The notes: a model not told the origin generated them from the letters alone. 64,000 nt of DNA from Nitrospira sp. (GCA_005116955.1 SWDI01000001.1:1-64000); one strand, 5' to 3'. Shown: positions 25,276 through 34,803, counted from the first letter of the stretch. Made by a program: numbers and translations.

Positions 25276-27252
25276 CTACATCTGAGCAAATAGTTGAACA
25301 ATAAGGACTAACAGGAACAGTCCTGCAACAATGATGGCGGCATAATGATGGACCATTCCACTCTGTATCTTCCGCCCTTCGCGAGCCGCGAGGTGATTGC
25401 CATAACCGATCACGTTGAGCCCGGCATACACGATGTGCTTCTCCATCCATGTGGAGCCAGAGGCACCCCAATCCGTCAGCCGTCCCACCCCGCGCACGAT
25501 ACCGTCTATGATGGTACGATCAAACCAGTCAAGCATTGCACCCAGGCGCTTGAGCGGCTCAACAAAAAGAAGGTCGTAGAGTTCATCCACGTAGTACTTG
25601 TTCAATAAGACCCGATAGGCTCCTGAAAATCTCTCCGCCCATCCTTCCGCAGTCATCGGACTCACGGCATACAGGAAATGTGCGAGTCCCCAGCCGAGCA
25701 ACGCAATGACGATCGCGATGCACATCAGCAGAATCACCATGCCGGTACCGGCCTCATGCTCAGCCCCACCCCCGACGACCGGTCCCAAAAATCCATGCAG
25801 CCAGCCATGCTCTGGTGGAAACCCCAAGATCAATCCACCCACGATCGAGAGGAAGGCAAGGACCAGTAAGGGAACGACCATGACCATCGGAGATTCGTGC
25901 ACATGCTCGGCCGTATGAGCATCCATCCGAGACGCACCATAGAACGTCAGATAGGTCAGACGGAACATATAAAAAGACGTCATTAGGGCTCCAACGGCCG
26001 CCATGCCGTACAGAAGATAGTGGTGATGGGTGAAGGCATGGGCCATAATTTCGTCTTTGCTCCAGAATCCCGCTAGAGGAGGAAGCCCGGCGATCGCAAT
26101 GGTGCCGATCAGAAACAGACGATGGGTCCATGGAATTCGGTTGCTCAGCCCGCCCATCTTTCGGATATCTTGTTCCCCCGATAAGGCATGTATCACCGAC
26201 CCTGCCGACAAGAACAACAACGCTTTGAAGAACGCATGGGTCATGACATGAAACACCGAGGCCGTATAGGCACCGATCCCGCAACCCAGGAACATGTATC
26301 CGAGCTGGCTGACGGTCGAATAGGCTAAGACGCGCTTGATGTCGGTCTGGACGAGTCCGATGGTGGCCGCAAACAACGCGGTGCCTCCCCCGACAAACGC
26401 GACCATCGACATCGCGAAAGGCGAAAGATCAAAGATGGCGTGATTGCGGACTATCATGTAGACACCAGCCGTCACCATCGTCGCCGCATGGATCAACGCG
26501 CTCACCGGCGTCGGGCCTTCCATTGCATCGGGCAGCCATGTGTGAAGGGGAAGCTGCGCGGACTTCCCAATCGCACCAACGAGGAGACAGAGGGCAATGG
26601 CAGTGGCCATGTCCGGAGACAGTTGCCCAACCTGAGCGAAGACCTTTGTGTAGTCGAGGGTCTTAAAGTTGATAAAGACAAGAAATATGGCCACAAGAAA
26701 TCCCGCGTCGCCGATCCGGTTGACCACGAACGCCTTGGAGGCTGCTTTGGCGGCGGAAACCTTGTCATAGTAGTAACCGATCAGAAGATAGGAACAGAGC
26801 CCGACACCCTCCCAACCGATAAAAAGCACAACATAGTTGTTCCCCATGACAAGAAGTAGCATGGAGACCATGAAGAGATTCATGTAGGTGAAGAAGCGTG
26901 TAAATCCAGCTTCTCCATGCATATAGCCGACAGAATAGACGTGAATAAGGAACCCCACACCGGTGACAACCAGTAACCAGGCACAGGTCAAAGGATCAAC
27001 CAGGTAGGCTAAATTGATCGCGAGATCACCACCGAAGATCCACTGATAGACAATGACTTCATGGGAAACCCCTGTCCGCATGACGTCGGTGAAAACGCCG
27101 ACCGTACAGAGAAACGAGAGACCAACCGACCCCCACGCCAATCGATGGGCCAGGTCGTGAGAGTAGCGGGATCCCAGCAGTCCGTTCACCAGAACCGCGA
27201 GCAGCGGAAATACAGGAATCAATTTAATGAGGAGATCAGTCAAATCGGACAC
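25276..27252 (-). CDS. nuoL: NADH-quinone oxidoreductase subunit L
   Basis: A 658-residue distal antiporter-like subunit, about 45 residues longer than the E. coli protein. Motifs: LFIGWEGVGLCSYLLIGYYY, GKSAQLPLHTWLPDAMEGPTP and VLAYSTVSQLGYMFLGCG. The C-terminal part after residue 500 carries the lateral-helix region (SGAYRVLLNKYYVDELYDLL). Extended NuoL is a known trait of 2M complexes and is compatible with bridging an additional NuoM. A 122-bp palindromic repeat element separates it from nuoK. Confidence 0.95.
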   Translation of the reverse strand: MSDLTDLLIKLIPVFPLLAVLVNGLLGSRYSHDLAHRLAWGSVGLSFLCTVGVFTDVMRTGVSHEVIVYQWIFGGDLAINLAYLVDPLTCAWLLVVTGVGFLIHVYSVGYMHGEAGFTRFFTYMNLFMVSMLLLVMGNNYVVLFIGWEGVGLCSYLLIGYYYDKVSAAKAASKAFVVNRIGDAGFLVAIFLVFINFKTLDYTKVFAQVGQLSPDMATAIALCLLVGAIGKSAQLPLHTWLPDAMEGPTPVSALIHAATMVTAGVYMIVRNHAIFDLSPFAMSMVAFVGGGTALFAATIGLVQTDIKRVLAYSTVSQLGYMFLGCGIGAYTASVFHVMTHAFFKALLFLSAGSVIHALSGEQDIRKMGGLSNRIPWTHRLFLIGTIAIAGLPPLAGFWSKDEIMAHAFTHHHYLLYGMAAVGALMTSFYMFRLTYLTFYGASRMDAHTAEHVHESPMVMVVPLLVLAFLSIVGGLILGFPPEHGWLHGFLGPVVGGGAEHEAGTGMVILLMCIAIVIALLGWGLAHFLYAVSPMTAEGWAERFSGAYRVLLNKYYVDELYDLLFVEPLKRLGAMLDWFDRTIIDGIVRGVGRLTDWGASGSTWMEKHIVYAGLNVIGYGNHLAAREGRKIQSGMVHHYAAIIVAGLFLLVLIVQLFAQM

Positions 27253-27268
27253 AGTCTCGTGCCATTCC

Positions 27269-27390
27269 GAGGATGTTCACCTAGCCAACCATTGCTCACG
27301 GAGTCGGATCCTAAAGCGTACGCTTGGAAGTACGTTGAGGGCTACGAGCTACCGACTGCGCTGTTGGAGGTGATTATCCACATCCTGCTA
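27269..27390 (-). repeat. Copy A of a ~120-bp palindromic intergenic element
   Basis: Read on the minus strand it begins TAGCAGGATG, has the centre CCCTCAACGTACTTCC.AAGCGTACGC, and ends GAACATCCTC; the ends and the centre are inverted repeats, so the RNA could form a long hairpin. It fills almost exactly the nuoK-nuoL gap, and its first TAG is the nuoK stop codon. A second copy with the same plan lies at 47217-47341. I recall similar elements in other Nitrospira genomes, which is memory and not a search result. Confidence 0.6.
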
Positions 27391-27690
27391 CCACTTTAAT
27401 AGGTTCATTTCATCCACATTCGTGGAAATCTTGCCCCTGAACACAACGATGATAATGGCCAACCCAACGGCCGCTTCGCCCGCCGCAATCGCAATGATGA
27501 ACAGAGCCACAAGTTGCCCTGCCATCGATTCCAAGTAATGTGAAAAGGCGACGAGATTGATATTGGCCGCATTCATCATGATTTCAACTGACAGCAACAC
27601 AATGATGAAGTTCCGCCTGACAAGTACACCCATGAGCCCTATGATAAAAAGGACGGCACTGACGGCTGTATAAGCTGACAGCGGGATCAT
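27388..27690 (-). CDS. nuoK: NADH-quinone oxidoreductase subunit K
   Basis: A 100-residue, three-helix membrane subunit. LLSVEIMMNAANINLVAFS holds the conserved membrane Glu of the E-channel, and a second Glu lies in AAGEAAVGLAIII. It overlaps nuoJ by four bases (ATGA), and its TAG stop is supplied by the edge of a palindromic repeat element. Normal length. Confidence 0.95.
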   Translation of the reverse strand: MIPLSAYTAVSAVLFIIGLMGVLVRRNFIIVLLSVEIMMNAANINLVAFSHYLESMAGQLVALFIIAIAAGEAAVGLAIIIVVFRGKISTNVDEMNLLKW

Positions 27691-28214
27691 GATCGCTCTC
27701 TCTCCGTATCGAGCTGTTTCGGCGTCTTGGCCAGGACAATCGCACCAATGACAGCTCCAAGCAGAAAGATGCCGACGATCTCAAACTGCAAGAGATGGTC
27801 GCTGAACATCTTAATACCCACGGCGTAGGTATCCCCGTCTTGCAGCACGGCAGCGGCCGGCGTATCCCCCTTCGCCCCATCAAATGGAGACCGCAGGAGG
27901 TTGTATAGAACGTAGCTGGCCCCCAAGATCGCAGGCCCAAGAACATACAGCGCTGATTGGTGGAAATACCGTTCATCTGTTTTGAGATTCATCAACATCA
28001 ACACAAAGAGATACAGCACCAGAATGGCCCCGACATAGACGATGACTTGCACAGCCCACAGAAACTCCGCGTTCAGGAGGATGAACAGGCCGGAGACGTG
28101 CATCAGCAACACAAGCAAGGAGAGCGCACAGTGAACCGGGTGCCGTAAGGTCACCGTCAACACACCAGCGGCAATACTGACCAATGCGAAATATGTGAAA
28201 AACACTCCGACCAT
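27687..28214 (-). CDS. nuoJ: NADH-quinone oxidoreductase subunit J
   Basis: A 175-residue membrane subunit. The first half has VHCALSLLVLLMHVSGLFILLNAEFLWAVQVIVYVGAI (shown here in two parts: helices 2-3), with the typical VQVIVYVGAILVLYLFVLML segment containing the pi-bulge region. Five helices are visible. It overlaps nuoK by four bases and follows nuoI by nine. Confidence 0.93.
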   Translation of the reverse strand: MVGVFFTYFALVSIAAGVLTVTLRHPVHCALSLLVLLMHVSGLFILLNAEFLWAVQVIVYVGAILVLYLFVLMLMNLKTDERYFHQSALYVLGPAILGASYVLYNLLRSPFDGAKGDTPAAAVLQDGDTYAVGIKMFSDHLLQFEIVGIFLLGAVIGAIVLAKTPKQLDTERERS

Positions 28215-28223
28215 GGGTTCAGC

Positions 28224-28811
28224 TCAACTCAGATGTTTGGGCGGCGGTTGGGTCGACTTCTGTACCGACTGCGGGAAATAGTAGCGGTACTCGCGGCTCT
28301 GTTCGACATCTTTCTCTTGGTTGTGCGCATACAAATATTTCTTTCCATCATCGAGGTGGCGTTCGCCAATGTCGTACAACCGCTTTTTGTCGAACAGCAG
28401 ACTGCGTTTGTCGTGGGTTGAATATTCGTACATCTTGGTCATTGCCAGCGCATTGACTGGACAGGCCTCAACACAATAGCCGCAGAAAACGCATTTCGTG
28501 ATATCGATATAGAATTCGCTGGCATAGCGCTGAAGTGGACGGGTCGTATCCTCCGCACTAATCACCTTGATGCAATGCGAGGGACAGGCAACCTCGCACA
28601 GATCGCAGCCGACACACCGCTCGTGCCCATCGTCGTATCGAAGCAAGCCAAGCGCACCGCGATGCGCATCCGGAATCGTGCGCTGTTCCCGTGGATACTG
28701 AAACGTCATCGGTCGATGAAGCATGTGCCGAAACGTGACTTTCATCGCATCCCAAATCTCATAGAAGAGCGCAGCCTGAAGGATTTTTTTGGTCAGGGCT
28801 ACGACACTCAT
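28224..28811 (-). CDS. nuoI: NADH-quinone oxidoreductase subunit I
   Basis: A 195-residue peripheral-arm subunit carrying two [4Fe-4S] clusters (N6a, N6b): CVGCDLCEVACP and CVFCGYCVEACP. The N-terminal amphipathic part (TFRHMLHRPMTFQYP) is the membrane-contact region. I set the start at 28811 (MSVVALTKK) because GAGGAG precedes it; a longer open frame upstream has no ribosome-binding site. nuoH, which usually precedes nuoI, is absent between nuoG and nuoI here, the gap being only 42 bases. Confidence 0.95.
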   Translation of the reverse strand: MSVVALTKKILQAALFYEIWDAMKVTFRHMLHRPMTFQYPREQRTIPDAHRGALGLLRYDDGHERCVGCDLCEVACPSHCIKVISAEDTTRPLQRYASEFYIDITKCVFCGYCVEACPVNALAMTKMYEYSTHDKRSLLFDKKRLYDIGERHLDDGKKYLYAHNQEKDVEQSREYRYYFPQSVQKSTQPPPKHLS

Positions 28812-28853
28812 CGTAAACTCCTCGCCACGAACGGGCAACTGATAGACATCCGC

Positions 28854-31547
28854 TTATACCTGTTCAATGCTCACCCAGATCTGCTTGAACGACGGGACAC
28901 CAGTCGTGGCATCAACCGACACCGTCATCAAATCCTTGACTGGCGGTTCGTTAAAATGCTCCGGGAAAAAGCACGTGCCAGGCGCAATGGACTGGTCAGG
29001 CTGGACACCAAGCTGAAGGGAGCCCCGATCCGAGATCAGACGCACCTTCACCCCATCGTGCAGTCCCAGACGTTCCATATCTTGTATGTTCATCCGCAGT
29101 TTCCCGGTGTTCGGAGCGATCATGATAAGCCCCGACGCTTGCGTCGACATCTTTCCCGAATGCATCAGCACCTGCCCCATCAACAGCGCAAAAGGCCGTG
29201 TGAGTTCCCCTGATAAAGGTGAAGGGCGATAACGAGCCTTGACCTCCGCCTCATAACCGGTAGACAAATATTGGTCAGGAACAGGTGTGACTGTTCGTGG
29301 TTGACCAAGATTATAGTATCCGGGCAGCAGCTTCATAATTTCGGCTTGAATATCGTTGGCCGATTGGTATTCCCATTGACACCCCATGGCGTTTGCGAGG
29401 GCGGTCATGATGTGCCAGTCCGGCAGGCTTTCTCCAAGTGGATCCATCGCCTGACGAACGCGAAGCACACGACCTTCAAGGTTCGTAAAGGTCCCGTCCT
29501 TTTCCGCGTAGGTACAGGCTGGGAGTACGAAATGAGCCATCTTCGCCGTGTCGGTTAAGAAAGGATCTTGCACCACCAGCAGTTCCAGCCGATCGAGAGC
29601 AGCTCGCACCTCCATTGAAGCCGGCAAGGTCGCGAGCGGATTTTCGCCGAGCACATACAACGCTTTAATCTGGCCGCTCTTACACCGCTTCAATATTTCA
29701 ACGAGGTGGGCACTCGATCCGACCGGAGGAAGCGGCGCCTCCCATGCTCTGGCAAACCGGTCCCGTGCTGCGGGATCGTCAAACCGAGCTTGCCCAGGGA
29801 AGAACTCGGGAGCCACGCCCATATCAACGGCGCCTTGTTCGTTCGGCTCCTCCGTCACCGTGTTCACACCGCAACCTGGTTGACCAAGCTTACCGGTGAT
29901 CCAGGCGAGATCCATTAGTTTTAAGACGTTCTGATAGCCGTTGACCCGCCTGACAATCCCTTCCGCGCACAGGATGATCGACCTCGGCGATTCGGCAAAG
30001 ATAGCCGCAATTTCTCGGAAGGCTTCTACGGGAACGCCGGTCTGAGCTGCGAGCCGCTCCAACGAAACATCCGCCACCGAACTCTTGAGCGCTTCAAACG
30101 CCTGGGGATGTTTTCCAACCGCCTCTTCATCAACCAAGTCCTGATCGATAGTCGCCTTGACCAACCCATCGATCACGGCTCCTTCCGTCCCAGGCTTGAT
30201 CAAAAACGGATGCGATGCCAACTTCCCCATATTCGTGATGGCGCTGTCGAGCGTCACCACCTGAGCCTTGTAGACCCGTATGGCTTCTTTGATTCGCACA
30301 GCAGTCAGCGGGTTCGTCTCGGTAATATTGGAGCCGATCAAAATGATGGCTTTCGCTTTCGTCAGATCTTCCCAATCATTTGGCGTTCTCCCCAGTCCGA
30401 CAGCATGTTGGGAAGCGAGCACAAAGTTCATATGGCCGTAGCGGGCGCTGCTATCAAGCTGGTTGGTACCAAAAGCCGTGCGCATGAGCTTCTGAAACAG
30501 ATACAGCTCTTCATTCGTACAGCGGGCCGTCACGAGGCCTGCGATGGCATCGGCACCGTATTGGCGCTTGATTTCGGTAAAACGGTCTACGAGCAGATGC
30601 ATCGTGTCCAGCCAAGGTTTCTGCACCAACTGACCACCTTCGCGGACCAGGGGCTGTGTAAGCCGGCTCTTACTATCCAGATTTTCGAACCCAAAACGTC
30701 CACGTACGCAGAGCCCACCATGTCCCTTGGCAGTTTCCGATCGGTCTCCCCACTTGTTCTTCCAGGATAATGGGGAGGTGATTCGGACCACCTCTTCATC
30801 TTTCGTTTCCAGATGGAGTTGGCAACCGTCTCCACAGTAATTGCAGGTCGTCGTCGTCGTCTTCATCTGCCACGGTTTATAGAGATACTTGGAAAACTTG
30901 TTCGTGATGGCGCCAACCGGACAGACCGCTAAACAATCTCCGCAGAATTCGCAATCGAGTGCGAGGTCGCCCTTAGCCACAACCTGGTTGAATCCGCCCT
31001 TCTTCATGAACTGCAAGGCATCGATCATCAACACATCCTTGCAAACATTGATGCATTCCGCACAGGCGATGCAGCGATTCATGTTGAAGTCGAGCACGGG
31101 ACTTCGTGTATCTTCCGGAATGAGTTTCTGCTTGGCACTGGCCAGATTCGTCACGCCATGCTGAAAGGCCATATCTTGAAGTTCACAATGGCCGTCCGCA
31201 TCGCACACTGGACAGTCGAGAGGATGCACAGACAGGTGTTTCTCGACGGCTTTCTTCCGGGCGAGAAAAAGATCCTCGCCTTCAGTACGGATTACCATTC
31301 CCGCCGCCGCCTTGGCAGTACAGGACCGAACAGGAGCTTTCTTCCCCTCTTGCATGACGAGACACATCCCGCAAGAGCCGAACGGGTCAAATGTGTAGTG
31401 GTAACACATGGCCGGGATGATCTTGCCTGTCATCGAGATGACGTCGTACAACGACACGCCGTCCTGCGCCGTGACGGATTTTCCGTCGATGCTCAATTCG
31501 ATCCTTGCTGCTTCAACGTCTGGATTAGTAGCCGGCTTCAAACCCAT
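28854..31547 (-). CDS. nuoG: NADH-quinone oxidoreductase subunit G (molybdopterin-oxidoreductase type)
   Basis: An 897-residue iron-sulfur subunit. Residues 15-250 have the [2Fe-2S] loop (GSCGMCLV), the His-Cys3 cluster (HPLDCPVCDADGHCELQD), two further 4Fe clusters (CIACAECINVC, CEFCGDCLAVCP) and an additional CNYCGDGCQL motif. The remaining 640 residues form a molybdopterin-oxidoreductase-like body with ENPLATLPASMEV and a C-terminal molydopterin dinucleotide-binding domain (AGLIMIAPNTGKLRMNIQD-like). No nuoE or nuoF accompanies it, so electron entry in this complex may use partner proteins coded elsewhere. It follows nuoD by 85 bases. Confidence 0.95.
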   Translation of the reverse strand: MGLKPATNPDVEAARIELSIDGKSVTAQDGVSLYDVISMTGKIIPAMCYHYTFDPFGSCGMCLVMQEGKKAPVRSCTAKAAAGMVIRTEGEDLFLARKKAVEKHLSVHPLDCPVCDADGHCELQDMAFQHGVTNLASAKQKLIPEDTRSPVLDFNMNRCIACAECINVCKDVLMIDALQFMKKGGFNQVVAKGDLALDCEFCGDCLAVCPVGAITNKFSKYLYKPWQMKTTTTTCNYCGDGCQLHLETKDEEVVRITSPLSWKNKWGDRSETAKGHGGLCVRGRFGFENLDSKSRLTQPLVREGGQLVQKPWLDTMHLLVDRFTEIKRQYGADAIAGLVTARCTNEELYLFQKLMRTAFGTNQLDSSARYGHMNFVLASQHAVGLGRTPNDWEDLTKAKAIILIGSNITETNPLTAVRIKEAIRVYKAQVVTLDSAITNMGKLASHPFLIKPGTEGAVIDGLVKATIDQDLVDEEAVGKHPQAFEALKSSVADVSLERLAAQTGVPVEAFREIAAIFAESPRSIILCAEGIVRRVNGYQNVLKLMDLAWITGKLGQPGCGVNTVTEEPNEQGAVDMGVAPEFFPGQARFDDPAARDRFARAWEAPLPPVGSSAHLVEILKRCKSGQIKALYVLGENPLATLPASMEVRAALDRLELLVVQDPFLTDTAKMAHFVLPACTYAEKDGTFTNLEGRVLRVRQAMDPLGESLPDWHIMTALANAMGCQWEYQSANDIQAEIMKLLPGYYNLGQPRTVTPVPDQYLSTGYEAEVKARYRPSPLSGELTRPFALLMGQVLMHSGKMSTQASGLIMIAPNTGKLRMNIQDMERLGLHDGVKVRLISDRGSLQLGVQPDQSIAPGTCFFPEHFNEPPVKDLMTVSVDATTGVPSFKQIWVSIEQV

Positions 31548-31632
31548 GGTTCTTCTCCGTGAAAGGAAAAACGAGAACCGTAAAACGAAACCCTGATTCT
31601 ACCTTTCACTTTGCACATCTCACGCGTCACGT

Positions 31633-32877
31633 TTATCGGTCACACTCGCCCATCACAATATCGTAGGACCCGAAGATCGTACAGGCATCCGAGATCATAT
31701 AGCCTCTGGCCATATGATCGAACGCGCCCATATGGATAAAGGAAGGGGCACGAATCTTCAGTCGGTAGGGCTTTCCGCCCCCCGTACTGACGATGTAAAA
31801 GCCCAGCTCCCCCTTGTGCGCCTCTGTGCCGCAGTAGATTTCTCCTGGCGGAGCATCGAACCCCTGCGAGAAGAGCTTGAACTGTTGGATCATCGACTCG
31901 AGGTTTGTAAAAACCCGCTCTTTCGGCGGGAGCGTCACGCTGGGAACATCCGCCATGACGGGCCCTTCCTGCATCTGATCCAGACATTGTCGAATGATCT
32001 TGACGCTCTCATAGAGCTCCATCACCCGAATCCAATATCGATCGTACGTATCGCCATTTTTTCCAACCGGCACACTGAACTCGCACTTTGGATAGGCACT
32101 ATAGGGCTCGTACTTGCGAAGGTCATAGTCCACTCCGGATCCGCGCAGAACCGGCCCGCTCAGACCAAAATTAACGGCATCCTCAGCGGATATGACGGCA
32201 ACTCCTTTGGTGCGCCCGAGCCAAATGCGGTTTTTCTCGAGAAAGACCTGATATTCATCGATCTTCGGTAGAAAATAATCCAGGAATTGTTTGAGCTTGT
32301 CGATCAGCGAGGGCGTCAAGTCCCGCTCAACCCCACCAATTCGATACCAGCTGGTTGTGAGACGGGCTCCGCATAGCTCATTAAACCAATCGAGTAGAAT
32401 TTCCCGATCTCGAAAACAATAAAAAAAGACGGTCATAGCCCCGATGTCAAGCGCTTGGGCACCCAGCCAAAACTGATGCCCGATGATGCGCTGGACTTCC
32501 GCGACGATTGTCCGAAGGTATTCCGCCCGCTCTGGAACTTGTAAATTCAAGAGCTTCTCGACGGCTCTGCAGTAGGCAAAGTTGTTATACATCGCACAGA
32601 CATAATCGAGCCGATCGGTATGGGGAATGAACTGATGATATGTGCCGTCTTCAGCAAGCTTTTCGACTCCTCGATGGAGGTACCCCATCACCGGCGTGGA
32701 TTTCACCAGCCGCTCCCCTTCCAATTCCAGAATCACCTTGAGAACACCGTGCGTACTAGGGTGTTGAGGACCCAAGTTGAGCAGAAGTTCCTCCGTTCGC
32801 AAAGTCGGCAGCGACTCGCTTTCCGGATGCTCTGGGTCGATCTTATAGACAGTGGTTCTTTGATCTTCGAATGCCAT
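31633..32877 (-). CDS. nuoD: NADH-quinone oxidoreductase subunit D
   Basis: A 414-residue 49-kDa-type subunit that forms the quinone site together with NuoB. LNLGPQHPSTHGVLKVILEL contains the quinone-site His, and GYLHRGVEKLAEDGTYHQ, IGGVERDLTPSLIDKL and the C-terminal FGSYDIVMGECDR are family hallmarks. NuoC is a separate gene, unlike the fused NuoCD of E. coli. The start lies 14 bases after nuoC. Confidence 0.95.
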   Translation of the reverse strand: MAFEDQRTTVYKIDPEHPESESLPTLRTEELLLNLGPQHPSTHGVLKVILELEGERLVKSTPVMGYLHRGVEKLAEDGTYHQFIPHTDRLDYVCAMYNNFAYCRAVEKLLNLQVPERAEYLRTIVAEVQRIIGHQFWLGAQALDIGAMTVFFYCFRDREILLDWFNELCGARLTTSWYRIGGVERDLTPSLIDKLKQFLDYFLPKIDEYQVFLEKNRIWLGRTKGVAVISAEDAVNFGLSGPVLRGSGVDYDLRKYEPYSAYPKCEFSVPVGKNGDTYDRYWIRVMELYESVKIIRQCLDQMQEGPVMADVPSVTLPPKERVFTNLESMIQQFKLFSQGFDAPPGEIYCGTEAHKGELGFYIVSTGGGKPYRLKIRAPSFIHMGAFDHMARGYMISDACTIFGSYDIVMGECDR

Positions 32878-32891
32878 GCTGGTGGAGTATC

Positions 32892-33389
32892 CTATCGCGG
32901 AACTTCGTCCAGAAAATCAAACGTGTCTCGCCAGCCTTTGCCACGAAGTGGAAAATCCTTACGCAAGGGATAGCCCTCGGTATAGTCATCCGGCATGAGA
33001 ATCCGTCGAAGATCAGGATGATTCCGAAACCGGATACCCATCATGTCGAAGACTTCGCGTTCCATGAAATCGGCACCCTTCCAAAGATCCGTCAAGGAAT
33101 CAACGACACAATCGGATTCAGGCACCCGCGTCTTCAGTCGGATGCGATGCCGCTTCCGAATCGAGTAGAACTCCCACACCACTTCGAATCGCTCTTCATC
33201 GTCGGGCCAATCCACGGAACTCACATGAACGATATAATCGAAATCCATCCCAGGATCGTTGCGCAGAAACTGAGCCACTTCATGGAGTTTGTCTCGCGTA
33301 ACGGTCACCGCCGCATCACCTCGCCACTCAGCCAAGCCAGCGACTCCAACCGTAAACGTCTGCTGAATTCGTTGCAGCAATGGATGCAT
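32892..33389 (-). CDS. nuoC: NADH-quinone oxidoreductase subunit C
   Basis: A 165-residue 30-kDa-type subunit without cofactor. The signature DLWKGADFMEREVFDMMGI and RILMPDDYTEGYPLRKDFPL identify it. It is separate from nuoD. Eight bases separate it from the nuoB stop. Confidence 0.95.
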   Translation of the reverse strand: MHPLLQRIQQTFTVGVAGLAEWRGDAAVTVTRDKLHEVAQFLRNDPGMDFDYIVHVSSVDWPDDEERFEVVWEFYSIRKRHRIRLKTRVPESDCVVDSLTDLWKGADFMEREVFDMMGIRFRNHPDLRRILMPDDYTEGYPLRKDFPLRGKGWRDTFDFLDEVPR

Positions 33390-33397
33390 ACAATGCG

Positions 33398-33925
33398 TCA
33401 GACCTTCAGACCGGCCTTAACCTGTTCTGGCTGAGTCACAAACACACGTTTTTGCATAATACGCTCCTGCAGCTTCAGGATGCCGTCCAGGAGTGCCTCC
33501 GGCGTCGGGGGGCAGCCAGGCACATAAATGTCAACGGGAACAAACCGATCAACTCCCTGTACGACACTGTAACTGTCATAGATGTTCCCTGACGTGGCGC
33601 AGGAACCCATCGCAATCACATATTTTGGCTCCGGCATCTGGTCATAAATCTTTCGAATCACCGGCGCCATGCGTCGGCACACGGTTCCGGCAACAATCAT
33701 CAAATCCGACTGCCGCGGCGAACCACGAAATACTCCTGCTCCAAAGCGATCCATGTCGTACCGTGAGGAGACGGCGGCAATCATCTCAATGGCGCAGCAG
33801 GCGAGTCCGAAGGTCATTGGCCAAAGAGAACCCTTCCTCGCCCAGTTCACGGCTTTTTCAAGAGACCCCGTGATGACGTCCGGAGCCCCGTCTTTTTCAT
33901 GCCGTCCTAGTTGGATCAGTCCCAT
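33398..33925 (-). CDS. nuoB: NADH-quinone oxidoreductase subunit B
   Basis: A 175-residue subunit carrying cluster N2, the last iron-sulfur centre before quinone. All four ligands are visible: the Cys pair in [10 protein letters not shown], Cys in AMGSCATSG and Cys in [13 protein letters not shown] place the start at 33925 ([11 protein letters not shown]) with GAGGAT upstream, 8 bases after the nuoA stop; the frame is open 14 codons further into nuoA. Confidence 0.95.
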   Translation of the reverse strand: MGLIQLGRHEKDGAPDVITGSLEKAVNWARKGSLWPMTFGLACCAIEMIAAVSSRYDMDRFGAGVFRGSPRQSDLMIVAGTVCRRMAPVIRKIYDQMPEPKYVIAMGSCATSGNIYDSYSVVQGVDRFVPVDIYVPGCPPTPEALLDGILKLQERIMQKRVFVTQPEQVKAGLKV

Positions 33926-33932
33926 ACAATCC

Positions 33933-34316
33933 TCAATCCCACTCCAGTGCGCCTTTTCGCCAGGCATACACGTAGGCCACGATGAACAGCCCGATAAAAA
34001 TCATCATTTCAATCAGCCCAATCACCCCGATCTTAGTGAAAACGACCGCCCATGGGTAGAGGAAGATCACTTCAATGTCGAAGATGACAAACAACATGGC
34101 AAAAATGTAATACCTGACAGGGAACGGCATACGGGCGTCTGAAAATGGCTCGGCCCCACATTCATAGGTTGATAATTTTTCTGGCTCTGGGTACCTAGGC
34201 TGCACAAAATGACTGACGAGCAAGGTTGCCACCCCAAAGGCCAAGGCGACAAAGATAAAGAGAAAGATCGGGAAAAATTTCGTCAGATATTCAAGAAGAG
34301 CTTCGGTTCCAGTCAT
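33933..34316 (-). CDS. nuoA: NADH-quinone oxidoreductase subunit A
   Basis: A 127-residue, three-helix membrane subunit, first gene of the cluster. [20 protein letters not shown] is the signature loop (with the Cys that senses the active/deactive state in mitochondria), followed by [17 protein letters not shown] perfect TATAAT lies 38-43 bases upstream on the minus strand (34359-34354) and probably drives the complex I operon. Confidence 0.95.
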   Translation of the reverse strand: MTGTEALLEYLTKFFPIFLFIFVALAFGVATLLVSHFVQPRYPEPEKLSTYECGAEPFSDARMPFPVRYYIFAMLFVIFDIEVIFLYPWAVVFTKIGVIGLIEMMIFIGLFIVAYVYAWRKGALEWD

Positions 34317-34353
34317 TTAGTTTTCTCTCACAAGGCATTGACCTGGAAAGGAT

Positions 34354-34359
34354 ATTATA
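34354..34359 (-). promoter_or_regulatory. -10 box ahead of nuoA
   Basis: The minus strand reads TATAAT at 34359-34354, about 40 bases upstream of the nuoA start. No convincing -35 box lies 16-18 bases further upstream, so this may need an activator. Position and consensus match are the only evidence. Confidence 0.4.
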
Positions 34360-34803
34360 GACCTGACCCATGAAATCTTAGTGTCCCCGTCTCGGGGATA
34401 GCAAGCGAACAAAGGACCTAATTCAGGCAGACCCGAAAGCCCTAGGGAAGGCGGTCTGGCAGCGGAGAGTAGGTTGAGCGATTACATTCTTGTTGCAACT
34501 CACGATCAGACGCCAAGTGCCGAATCTCGTTCGCCTTGCTCATCATCCCCACAAGAAGATGGGCCAGTCTGGGAACTTTCCCATTCAGATTCCAGAGGAG
34601 AAAACGCTTTGACCGTTCGTCGCCGATGGATTTGTGTATTGATTCGGTCCTTCTGGCGGAAACCCCTGAAAAGACGCTGACCATCTTTTTCACTACCATT
34701 CATCGGTCAGCCACCATGCCCCGGTCAGATAAAGAATGACAAGATCACACGCTAGCACTGGAAAGAACGGCCCGTCAAGCTTCTACCAATCCAGCTCAAA
34801 TTC
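34360..34803. other. Non-coding stretch between nuoA and the OmpA-family gene
   Basis: No supported gene. Frames on both strands (for example 34442-34699 minus, 85 codons) have no ribosome-binding site and no recognisable domain. A small hairpin CCCCG-TCT-CGGGG is present at 34384-34396; it is part of the 15-mer GTGTCCCCGTCTCGG (34381-34395), which recurs inverted at 36444-36458, beyond the OmpA-family gene. Confidence 0.4.

Noticed and set aside
34442-34699. 85-codon minus-strand frame between nuoA and the OmpA-family gene
   Set aside because: No ribosome-binding site, no recognisable domain and no promoter; cannot be told from chance.
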